Positions 33,545 to 42,840 of a stretch of 64,000 bases of DNA are shown in pieces. Positions within the stretch are counted from its first letter, which is position 1. Each line of letters begins with the position of its first letter. The stretch lies in assembly GCA_030272585.1 (NCBI GenBank), contig BSYQ01000007.1:5274001-5338000 (forward strand), read 5' to 3'. The notes under the pieces are model-generated. The model ran no database searches and had not been told where the DNA came from. It saw nothing but the letters and a program-made list of their open reading frames with translations. This stretch comes from Bryopsis sp. KO-2023. Its lineage: Eukaryota; Chlorophyta; Ulvophyceae; Bryopsidales; Bryopsidaceae. The translations under genes were made by a program, and so were the position numbers.

Positions 33545-36500
33545 TGGTTTCGGAGCGAACAGGGTGGATCCTGGCCTTTGGGGGCTTGGCTCTACTAGCC
33601 GGTATGTCGCTGCTGTTACAGCGACCACCGACGATATCAGATCAAAATGCGGCGCCGGCAACACCAGCCGGAAGGGCGCCAGCAACGTATCCCCCATCAC
33701 CTCCTCCATTCTCTACGCCTCACACGCCCAGAACGTCTCCACACGAGCTCTGGCAGAGGCTGATGTGGTCGATCAGACATCGACACTCACATCGTGCCCT
33801 ACCCTCCCCTTCACCGAACCCCGCTGCTGCGTGGGACACCCTGGAGCTTGTGCAGCTTGCAGACAGGATGCACAAGCTCTGGGGTGTCCTGCGGGGATCC
33901 AACGCCAACCTGGTCGGAGCAGGGATCGCCTCCTCGCTTCTGCTGGGGTACCTACTGAAGTTCCTCGACAAAGGTTCTGCATGGTTACGGCGGCGTAGAA
34001 CAGAGACGGCGATGAGAAGGGAAGTCCTGGAGCTCGGGAGTGCGGCGCCTGCGGCTTCAGTTTCGACGGAGGGATCAGCTACGTTGGACAGACTTCGGCG
34101 GCTGCAACAAACGGAGGAGGAGACAGAGTTGGAGTTCTTGCAGCGGTTTTTCCTGATGTTCTTAAACACGGGACAAGCGGCGGAGGTGGAAGAGGAGAAA
34201 AAAGCGGTCAAGCTACTCGTGGCCCGGTTACCGGGGAGGGTGTTGAGCCGCGTCGTGTTGGAAACAGAGTTCGAAAAACTGACCTTCAGCGGACTTCGGG
34301 AGCTTTTGGATCGAATGAAGAGGAGGACGGAATACAGGGAAGCAGTTCTCGCGGAAGTAAAGAAGGAGGAGGAGGGAAAGGCAGAAGTGAAAGTGGATGC
34401 TAAAGCAGAACCTAAGGTGGGGACGAAAGTTTTGGTGGCGGACAGGCCACCTACTCGGACGGGAGAGATTCCGTACTGCCAGTTTTGCGGGCGGAAGGGG
34501 CACTGGGAAGCGCAGTGCCGGACGAAGAGGAGAGCGCAGGTGGCGAGTGTGGAAGAGGATGCTTTCGGCGAGCTGCTGGAGGCAATACAGCACGAGCAGC
34601 CGTCGTCGTCGTGCCATTCGGTCGCAGCAGGAACGCCCGCCGGAGATACGGTGCGAAAACAACTTCGGGTGAAACTCAGGCTGGAAGGAGAACAGGGAGG
34701 GAGTAACCACCTTTTCGAAGCGTTGGTCGACAGCGGAAGTGGATGCTCCATCATGCCATGGAAGGTATGTCAAAGGCACGGATGGGGAGTCGCTCCTCCG
34801 AAAGGAGTGCTAACGCTGACCGGGTTCAATGGAAGCAAGGAGAGCGTGCGAGGGACGGTGACGCTCGACGTCAAAGTAGGACCGTGGGAGGGGAAGGAAG
34901 TATTTTTGGTTTCGGAAAACACATCCCAGATTATTCTGGGCGTTCCCCTCCTCGCACACCTTTCCCTCACCGTCGACTGCGCTCGCAACTGCCTCTGGGG
35001 CAAGAACGGAACGTCCATCCCTTGCCACGCAGTCATGAAGGTAGGGGAGAAGTCGGGAGAGTTAGAGCGGGGTGTGGTTCGAGTGCTGCAAGACCCCCTC
35101 ACGAAAAAAGGACGCAGGATTCGTTTAGTGGGGAAGGATGGGGAGTTTCGGTTACCCCTGGGTTCGTCGTTGGTTCTGGGACCCTACGCGATTAAAACGG
35201 TTGTTCTTCCTTTTCGAATTACTGGGCCTGGCCTGTTTTCGTTAATGGCCATAGGACAACCCCACAACCTCCTTCACTCTGTGACGACGAACTCCGACGG
35301 AAGAGTTCGACTCACGCTGTATAACGCCCAGTTGGAGGCGAGGATGCTTACTGCAAAACTGTGTTTGGTTAGCTTCAGGGTGGCTGAGGGAACGCCGGTG
35401 GTGATAGAGGAAGGAGGAGCAGAGGAGGAATGTGTCGAACAGGAGGAGGATGGTTTACTGCCCCATGGTTTGGATCTCAGAGAGAAGGAGGAAGTGGAAC
35501 CTGAGGAGGAGGGGTGTTTTGGGATTGAAAAGAAGGGAGATGGAGGATGTCAAACAGTTTCTTTTCCACCACAGGAAGTGGAATCTGAGGAGGGGGGGTG
35601 TTCTGGAATAGAAAAACAGGGAGATGGAGGATGTAAAAAGGTTTCTTTTCCACCACCAAAGAATGACTGTGGGTCACTGGAAGTGTTTGACAGAACCAGT
35701 GGTTCGAAGGGCAGTTGGGGCACAATGCAGTCGAATCAGGACTGTGTTTCACAAACAGGCCAGCTTGCATCTGTTGGACAGCAGTTGAGCCCAGAGGGGG
35801 ACAGTAGAGTACTATCGAATTCTGCCCAAAACAGGGATATACCGACCATCAGTTCCGACTCTGGAGAACAGCATCTCAGTTCAGGGGATGGGTGTGTGTT
35901 ACGGAGTTTAACAACACAGAACAGTGAGGCTGTAGCTACTGAGAATCCAACAAACAGTGCAACACTGAGGAAGAGCCAGAGCACAGCCTCTCTCACAGAA
36001 CTGGATGTGAGTTCTGCTACGCACTATCCACTCAGGGACAGGATTGAGGGGAAGGACTCTGAGAATGAGGGGAGAACACAGACATCAAACACAGACTTTG
36101 AATGTCAGCCCAATAGCTCTAATGCTACTGGACAGTTCATCAGTTCAGATAGGGAGAAGGGAGAAAAGAATTTTGGCTTACACACCAGCAGTTCAGAGGC
36201 TGTACATCACTTACCCAAGTCAGATACTCAGGGAAGGGTACAGCAGTCGAAATTCCACACACAGGAGGAGAATGTAGCTTCTGAGAGTCCTGCAAACAGT
36301 GCTACACTGGGGACAAGCCAGGGTACATTCTCCACCCCCCAGCAGGATCAATGGAGGGACTTACCAAGGGGGAGAGAGGGACGGACATGTGGGGAAGACC
36401 AAGGCACCCAGAGTGTCCTCACACCTAACAGCCTGACTGCACACAGCACTCTGCTGCAAGAAAGCAAAGCTGTAGCTACTGAGAGTCCTACAGACAGGGA

Positions 36501-39500
36501 AACATTGGGACAGAGCCAGAGTACAGTTCAGAGTTCACAAAAGGAAAAAGGGGGCTGCTCACCCAGGGGGGGGGTAGTCGGGGCAGTGGAACAAACACAC
36601 AATGAGGGACAGACTGTAACTACTGAGAGTCCCACTAACAGTGACATACTGGGGAAAAACCAGAGTTCAGTCTCTCACCTTCAAGAGGAAAAATTACTCT
36701 GCTCACCCAGGGGGGGGGTAGGGGGGACAGTGGAACAGGAGCACCTTGATCTCTGGAAGTACTGGGAAGCCCTCAGAGGGAAACCACCAGGCAGAAGTTT
36801 TAGCGAACACACTACATCCCCTTTCTCTCACCTGACGACGATTTGGGAGGAGGTGGCTGACGACCTTCTCGACAACACCACAGCAGTAGGGACAGGGGAA
36901 AGACTCTGGAACGGACATACTGCTACGGTGCAAACCACTCAGGAACAACCTGCCTGCACGTCGGAAACGCAGTCAGAGACGGAGGATACAGGCTCAGTGG
37001 AATACTGGCGACGCGAATTTCCGAACGTGATTCGTGACGACCTTAGCAGAGACGCAAAGGCGACTGCTGCTCCTCTTCGGGTTTGCCACAGGGAGGTGAA
37101 ATGGCGCGTTCCCTTCCACAGGATTCCGCTGCACAACACGGGGATACGGTACTACGCCACCGACGTCGCGCCTAAGGAGATTCGAAAACTGCTTACCTCG
37201 TTGCAGGGGCAAGGCGTCATCCGTCCCCTGGGCGTCGGCGAGCGGGCTCTGTTCTCCCCGGTCCTGTTCCTCCGCAAACCCAATGGCAAAGTCAGGAAAA
37301 CGGTGGACTTCCGCCTCCTGAATTCGTACTCGGACGCCTGGAAGACGTCCCTGCTCCATGTCCGGGATGTGCTGAAGTCGATCCCACCGGAGTGGGACTA
37401 CTTCACCGTCCTGGATCTGGAGCAGGGCTTCTTCCAGGTGGACGTTTGCGACGCCCTCCAACCCCTCTTCGCGTTCGAAACCGGAGAGGGGGATTACACC
37501 TACCTCCGTCTCCCCCAGGGCTGGAACTGTTCGCCAGGGTTGTTCCACTCCCGCATCCGGAGCTCTATCCATGGATACCCCGGTCGTAACTTCGTCGACG
37601 ACCTCATAATCGGCGGAGAAGGCGTCGAAGGCCATGACAGGAACCTGCGACGTGTTCTGACCAGGCTCGACGAAATGGGATTACGGATAAACAGGGAAAA
37701 GGCGGTCGTCAGACAAAAGGAGGTTACCTACTTGGGGTACACGGTCACGAAGGGGAGCTACGGCCTTCGACGCTACGTCGACGACCAAGTGCGTCAGTTG
37801 CCAGAAATGCGCGACGTCAGGGACGTCCGTCAATTCGTCGGCATGCTTAATGTCTGCAGGGGAGTTTGCCCGAATTTCCATAACATCATTCAACCTCTGC
37901 TGGAGCTTCCCAAGGGATCGAATCCGAAACTCATGCAACAGTTGGTGGCAGAAGCATGGAAATCCATACTGACTAATAATGTCAAGTTGGGTAATTCAGA
38001 TTCTGGAGAGTATAATCTGTTTAAAGACTGGTCATCCTCTGGGTGGGGGTATGTTCTGTTCAGAGGTACCCCCTCAGAGGGGTGTATCGTCAGCCTCAAC
38101 AGTCGAAAGTGTGCGGATAAGGGAGGAGAAAAAGTCAGCTCCTATTTGGGGGAGCTTCAAGCTCTAATATGGGCATTGAAATCGGTTTCACAGGTGGTGG
38201 CTGGGGGCCAGCTAACCCTGCACACTGATTCGAACTCAGCAGTGCAAAGGATTACGAAGTTAGCACCGAAAGAAGTCGTGGAGGACATCAGAGTGGTGCG
38301 TCTCTTGGCTTGGTTGGCAGAGAACTACCCCTCCCCTGGAAGGTTGAGGGTTCAATTCCTGCCAGGGACATCTAACCCTTGGGCTGATCTCCTGTCTAGA
38401 TGGTACAGCAGGCCAACACAAACACAAGGGCAGGTGTGTGCACTTGAACCACAAGAGATGCAAATCAGTAAAAACACAAGCATGGAATTAGGAGGATCCA
38501 ACAGATCAACAGAACAGGTGCTGGAGCAGGCTGAGGCAGTGGACTCTAAAGAGAGTGATTCAGGAAGGTCTGGCATGTCAGGAAACACAGAGTTGGGACA
38601 TGCATATACAGGAGGCTCAAGGGGAGAGGAGTTGGGCAAGATAGCGGAAGGGAAAGAGCTGAGCAGAGATCAGCTGGAACGGTTGCACAAGGAGGGACAC
38701 TGGAGCCCACAAAAATTGCTATGGCTGTGTGCACAACATGGATGGAAGGCTAATAGAGGAGATCTGGAGGAAATTCAGAGGTACTGCCAGACCTGCCAGA
38801 GGGTAGCCCCTAAGAAGGAAAAAGAACTTCTTAGGGGAGCTGGGCATCTAACCCACCCTGGTCAAACAGTGGGCATGGACATCATCGGTCCACTACCCTC
38901 TGGTAGGTCTGGCCACAATCATATAGTAGTGGTGGTGGACCACCTCTCTCGTGATTCGATGGTTTGGAAGACAAAGGAGGTGAAGGGGAAACAGGTCAGA
39001 GAGTGTTTAGGTGAGTGGATAGCGACTCATGGATCTCCAGACAACCTATTATGTGATGGAGCTGCCTACTTCCATTCGAAGGACATGAGAGCATGGTACA
39101 AAGACAACCACATTCAGGTTTGGAGGACACCCCCTTATCACCACAGAGCGAATGGAGTGGTGGAGAGGAGGAACAGAGCTCTGATTTCTAAAATCAGAGT
39201 ACTGTTGTTGGATCATGGAGGGTATTGGGATGATTGGCTGCAGAAGGCCAACTGGATGGTCTGCAACATGGTGAATAGAACCACTGGATGGCCACCATGC
39301 AAAGTGTGGACACTATCAAGCAAGGAGTGGGATAGAATTCAACAGAGATTGAAGGAGAGCAGAGAAAAGGTGAATGCACAGAAAAAATTGTCTGACTGGA
39401 ATCATTTTCTGGGAGAGGAGGTCCTTTTATATGATTCAGCAAGGGCTGAAAAAAAGGATCAGAAATTCAGTGCAAGTTGGAAGGGACCATATAAAATAGT

Positions 39501-39612
39501 GGAACTGATTTCCCCCAGTCGAGTCAGGATTGAGGAAATCAATGGCAAACTCAGGAGGGGTAGGAAACCCTTCCTAGAAGTGCACAAATCACAGATCAGG
39601 CACTTCTTCTGA
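33544..39612 (+). CDS. gag-pol: Gag-Pol polyprotein of a Ty3-type retrotransposon, 2,022 aa
   Basis: One frame encodes all proteins. Residues 8-25 and 122-142 are hydrophobic. A zinc knuckle (CQFCGRKGHWEAQC) lies near 311-324. The aspartic protease motif LVDSGSG is near 394-400, with IILGVPLL downstream. Residues about 610-1150 form an acidic and Ser/Thr-rich linker with internal repeats. The reverse transcriptase covers about 1185-1420 with the FVDD catalytic motif at 1350-1353. RNase H covers about 1490-1620 (acidic residues in KDWSSSG, LGELQAL, HTDSNSA and WADLLSR). Integrase has an HHCC zinc site (about 1715-1752) and a D,D35E triad at D1779, D1838 and E1874. A GPY motif (WKGPYKIVE) lies near 1980. 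No stop or shift separates gag from pol, so expression control must differ from frameshifting relatives. Start chosen as the first ATG, at the LTR edge. Confidence 0.95.
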   Translation: MVSERTGWILAFGGLALLAGMSLLLQRPPTISDQNAAPATPAGRAPATYPPSPPPFSTPHTPRTSPHELWQRLMWSIRHRHSHRALPSPSPNPAAAWDTLELVQLADRMHKLWGVLRGSNANLVGAGIASSLLLGYLLKFLDKGSAWLRRRRTETAMRREVLELGSAAPAASVSTEGSATLDRLRRLQQTEEETELEFLQRFFLMFLNTGQAAEVEEEKKAVKLLVARLPGRVLSRVVLETEFEKLTFSGLRELLDRMKRRTEYREAVLAEVKKEEEGKAEVKVDAKAEPKVGTKVLVADRPPTRTGEIPYCQFCGRKGHWEAQCRTKRRAQVASVEEDAFGELLEAIQHEQPSSSCHSVAAGTPAGDTVRKQLRVKLRLEGEQGGSNHLFEALVDSGSGCSIMPWKVCQRHGWGVAPPKGVLTLTGFNGSKESVRGTVTLDVKVGPWEGKEVFLVSENTSQIILGVPLLAHLSLTVDCARNCLWGKNGTSIPCHAVMKVGEKSGELERGVVRVLQDPLTKKGRRIRLVGKDGEFRLPLGSSLVLGPYAIKTVVLPFRITGPGLFSLMAIGQPHNLLHSVTTNSDGRVRLTLYNAQLEARMLTAKLCLVSFRVAEGTPVVIEEGGAEEECVEQEEDGLLPHGLDLREKEEVEPEEEGCFGIEKKGDGGCQTVSFPPQEVESEEGGCSGIEKQGDGGCKKVSFPPPKNDCGSLEVFDRTSGSKGSWGTMQSNQDCVSQTGQLASVGQQLSPEGDSRVLSNSAQNRDIPTISSDSGEQHLSSGDGCVLRSLTTQNSEAVATENPTNSATLRKSQSTASLTELDVSSATHYPLRDRIEGKDSENEGRTQTSNTDFECQPNSSNATGQFISSDREKGEKNFGLHTSSSEAVHHLPKSDTQGRVQQSKFHTQEENVASESPANSATLGTSQGTFSTPQQDQWRDLPRGREGRTCGEDQGTQSVLTPNSLTAHSTLLQESKAVATESPTDRETLGQSQSTVQSSQKEKGGCSPRGGVVGAVEQTHNEGQTVTTESPTNSDILGKNQSSVSHLQEEKLLCSPRGGVGGTVEQEHLDLWKYWEALRGKPPGRSFSEHTTSPFSHLTTIWEEVADDLLDNTTAVGTGERLWNGHTATVQTTQEQPACTSETQSETEDTGSVEYWRREFPNVIRDDLSRDAKATAAPLRVCHREVKWRVPFHRIPLHNTGIRYYATDVAPKEIRKLLTSLQGQGVIRPLGVGERALFSPVLFLRKPNGKVRKTVDFRLLNSYSDAWKTSLLHVRDVLKSIPPEWDYFTVLDLEQGFFQVDVCDALQPLFAFETGEGDYTYLRLPQGWNCSPGLFHSRIRSSIHGYPGRNFVDDLIIGGEGVEGHDRNLRRVLTRLDEMGLRINREKAVVRQKEVTYLGYTVTKGSYGLRRYVDDQVRQLPEMRDVRDVRQFVGMLNVCRGVCPNFHNIIQPLLELPKGSNPKLMQQLVAEAWKSILTNNVKLGNSDSGEYNLFKDWSSSGWGYVLFRGTPSEGCIVSLNSRKCADKGGEKVSSYLGELQALIWALKSVSQVVAGGQLTLHTDSNSAVQRITKLAPKEVVEDIRVVRLLAWLAENYPSPGRLRVQFLPGTSNPWADLLSRWYSRPTQTQGQVCALEPQEMQISKNTSMELGGSNRSTEQVLEQAEAVDSKESDSGRSGMSGNTELGHAYTGGSRGEELGKIAEGKELSRDQLERLHKEGHWSPQKLLWLCAQHGWKANRGDLEEIQRYCQTCQRVAPKKEKELLRGAGHLTHPGQTVGMDIIGPLPSGRSGHNHIVVVVDHLSRDSMVWKTKEVKGKQVRECLGEWIATHGSPDNLLCDGAAYFHSKDMRAWYKDNHIQVWRTPPYHHRANGVVERRNRALISKIRVLLLDHGGYWDDWLQKANWMVCNMVNRTTGWPPCKVWTLSSKEWDRIQQRLKESREKVNAQKKLSDWNHFLGEEVLLYDSARAEKKDQKFSASWKGPYKIVELISPSRVRIEEINGKLRRGRKPFLEVHKSQIRHFF
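33545..33562 (+). other. Probable primer-binding site
   Basis: The sequence directly after the 5' LTR begins TGGTTTCGGAGCGA. Starting with TGG (complement of the tRNA CCA end) immediately after the LTR is the usual arrangement. It lies inside the first codons of the polyprotein. The tRNA was not identified. Confidence 0.55.
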
Positions 39613-39816
39613 GTAGAATGGTGGTGATGAGAGAATAGGTAGGACCAGAAGACATAGTAAACGGAGGAGAGAAGGTTTCTTTTCCATCCGGTGAGGGATG
39701 TTTTTTTTTTTCTGATGAAACACAGTGTAGGAGAAGGCTACACTGGTGTGGAAGTGAGGATATTAGTTTATTCTACCACGAGTAGAACTTTTTCGGAGGT
39801 TTGAGGCAGTGAAGCG
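39613..39816 (+). other. 3' untranslated stretch of the retrotransposon
   Basis: This lies between the polyprotein stop and the 3' LTR. The bases just before the LTR are only moderately purine-rich (GAGGTTTGAGGCAGTGAAG), so the polypurine tract is weak or unusual. Confidence 0.5.
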
Positions 39817-40143
39817 TGTTGGACCGGGTAGAACACAAGTACTGAAAGACAGACATAAGAGCGTCACATCAACAAATCCACACAACGGACACTCATTTCT
39901 AATGAAAGTACTACCACACGATTTGACTCTGAGAGCGATGTCAAATGTGTTGAATCGACTGGTCAGTGCGGGTGAGAGGCCCCATGGCAGTAGGGGTTTT
40001 ACGTTAGAAGTACGAGGTATGAGTCAGTGGAGGAAGTGTGAGAGTTGAGTGAGTCGGGAAGGAAAGTCTGTGAACGGGAGTTCGGGGTTGTCTTTTTGTT
40101 GTAAGATTTTTTTTGCGGAAGGCTCGTTCTTCCAGTAACAACA
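39817..40143 (+). repeat. 3' LTR
   Basis: 327 bp, apparently identical to 33218-33544, followed by the CAGG duplication. Confidence 0.95.
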
Positions 40144-40147
40144 CAGG

Positions 40148-42840
40148 AACAATATCAAGGGAAAAGGGGAGCATCTTGGATTTGCTTATTGGAAGCAAAT
40201 GGCATGCTTTCTTGTTTCCAACGTGCTCAGGTTGGATGCATCACATTGAAAAACTGGTGTTTCGTTTCCTATCTCAAGGGATTTCAGTCAACGCTAACTA
40301 GTGTTCTATACATCTACAGAATACTCCAGCGTTCACCAGTGTTTATTGTAGCGAACAATGGCTTTAGATCTCACTGATAAGTCAGTCAGTCATGAGCAAC
40401 AGATGGTCTGGAACATGCGTACATTACATTAAATCGATTGCTGAAATCCCTGTCCAGCTTCCTCCAATTTTTCTCAGAAGCTGTGGATAGCCCAGCCCCT
40501 GCAGCCACCCAACTCCAGGGAAAGATGAACAAAATGGTGAAGAAAGATGTGATTGGCGATGGGCCATCGCCAATGACTAATCCCCCCAGATTGGGTGAGA
40601 GATTCAGTTTCATCGTTGACAACAAAATCACAACAAACGGCAAAGACGAACGTCAAGTCTGATCATTGTTTTCGGGTCTATTATTTCTTTTCTTTTTTTC
40701 TTTCTTTTTTTTTCCTTTCCTTTTTTCTTGCTTATCTTTCTTTTTCTTCCTCTCTAACCATTATCCATCTAGAAATACCTTTTTTCAAAAAACTAAACAT
40801 GGTAGAATTTTGAGCAAACCCTTCCACTCACTCACCCCCGCATTTTTGGTCAACACGAATAAAATCGTGTGGAGTAAGAATACCCCCCTCCGCAAAACCC
40901 CAAAAGATCCCCTCCAATTTAAAAAAAAATGGGGAAAAGTCTAGCCAGGTCAGCCCCAACACCAATGAATTTTGATCAACTCTAAAATCCATCCAAACGT
41001 CCATCTGATAAAAAAATCGATGAAGACATAAAAATAAGGAAAAAATGAAATAAAAAACCCACCAAAAGGCTCCCTGGCATTTGCATTTTCGATTTTTTTT
41101 TTTCCCTCCTGAAAATTAGCCACGTACTGTAAACAAATATCTACCGTCAAATATTTTGGTCAATTTAAAAAAAAAAGGGGGAGGGCCCACGAAAGAGAGG
41201 AAAAGAAACAAAACATCATCCCCAGTTGGGAGTTTTTCCTTCCAATAATTGACAAACAAAATTGAAAGAATTTTTTGTGCCAAGAATCGACAACCTTCGA
41301 TCTCACTCTTTTCTCTCTTTCCTTTTTTTTTCCCTCCCCCTTGTTTTTGTCACCACCAAGTGGTATAAGAAAAAAAGCAATGCAACTAAGAAAGCTGTTT
41401 TTCCATAGAGCCCCAACCCTCCAATCCCCCCAAAAAGTCACATCCATACCCGCCCCCCCAAAAAAAACCCCTATCATATGCAATACTTCATAAAAGAAAA
41501 GCATCGAGTTCCTACCAGTACATACACTTTCACCGACACTCGGTTCAAATCTCCACCCCCATTTCTTTTCTCTCTCAGCATCCCCCCCCCCCTTTTTTTT
41601 TGAAACAAAAACAACCCCATTTGGAAAGCAAACCACCCTCTTCTCTTCGCCGTCAAATTTCCTTTTCACCCAGATGCATTATTTGGGTGTCTTTTCTTTA
41701 TGGGAAATCACATCGCATCACAACCCCAAGCTGATATAAATTAGTCAAAAATAGAGAGGGGGTTTGCTTTGATGCATCACCACCCACCGTCACAGCAGCC
41801 CCGAAAAACAAAAAAAGAGAGAAAACCTTGAAAGTGTGAGTAAAACAAAAAGCCAGATACCTCTCCAACCTCTTTCCCACAACCCCCTTGTTTTCTCCTT
41901 TTGATTCCGAGTCACCCCACCTTAAATTTTAAAAAATGATGTAAAATTGTGAAATCTCCACCGTTGGGACCGGTTTCAATTGCATAGACTTTTTTTTTTT
42001 CTTCCCCACTTTTTTTTATGATCAATCTCATGCGGATTTTTTTTTCTTCTTTTTTTTCCATTTTCCCCTTTTTACCCCTTACAAAAAGCACTTTGGTTAA
42101 AAACCCACAGTTCACCCCACACCCTCGTCATATCGATTTCTTCTCCAGCCCCACCTCCTTTCCATTATGCTGATTTCTTTTTCTTTTTTTAATGACAGGG
42201 GATTTCATCGCTGCTCCTCCCCCCCCCCTTTTCACAGTCGCCGATAAATGTTTGTTTTTCATTGCCCAGAAGAGCCCCCCCCCCCCTCCAAAAAAAGAAT
42301 AAAACATTTCTTTTAATCCAAAACACGATAGCCACATCTTTGAATTATTTCTATCTTTTTTGTTGCTGCCTTCCACATTTTTTTTCTCTTCTTTTTTTCC
42401 CCTCAAAAAAACTGTGTTGATTCAACAATGTTGAGCAACGGGTTGAAGCGACAGGTTGGCAGAGTTGTTATATAAATCGCACACATTATATTTTTTTTCC
42501 GTAAACGAAAATGTACATTTCTTTCAATCTCAACTGTTTTGTGTTACCTAACGATTTCTCTTTTCCCTCCCTCCATCGCTTATCTTTTTTCTTTTCAGGT
42601 TTTGTCGACGGAAAAAAAAAAGGAGCTGCTTCCTTCCTGTGACCTTTATCATCCCAACCTTTTATCCTGTTTTGGAGATTTTCTTTTCAACATTGGCAAA
42701 ATGCCCACCCGAGGAATGTGCGATTTTCATTGTTATCTTGCTATTCACGACGTTATGCAAACAACCCCCCCCCCTTTTTGTTTTCCCCTCCCAGCCTCGA
42801 AAGAACCCTTTCCAAATGAAAAAGAAAGATCCACGTCACA
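40148..42840. other. Intergenic, pyrimidine-rich, no recognised gene
   Basis: Long T and C runs (for example 41580-41600, 42220-42232, 42278-42290) dominate from about 40680 onward. Open frames on either strand are runs of Phe/Ser or Lys/Gly. The right part is probably 3' untranslated and terminator DNA of the minus-strand ankyrin gene that ends at 42841. Confidence 0.6.

Larger units (their letters stand above)
33218..40143 (+). mobile_element. Complete Ty3-type LTR retrotransposon, 6,926 bp
   Basis: Two 327-bp LTRs (33218-33544 and 39817-40143), starting TGTTGG and ending AACA, flank a single long coding frame. The 4-bp duplication CAGG borders the element. The LTRs show no difference by eye, and the coding frame has no stop or frameshift, so the copy is young and may still be active. 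Domain order protease, reverse transcriptase, RNase H, integrase, and a GPY motif at the end place it with Ty3-type (Metaviridae-like) elements. No envelope gene is present. It sits in the intergenic DNA between the demethylase and ankyrin genes. Confidence 0.95.

Noticed and set aside
33720-34754. 344-codon minus-strand frame inside the retrotransposon
   Set aside because: It is antisense to the Gag/protease coding frame, Ser-rich, and without motifs; a shadow of the real frame.
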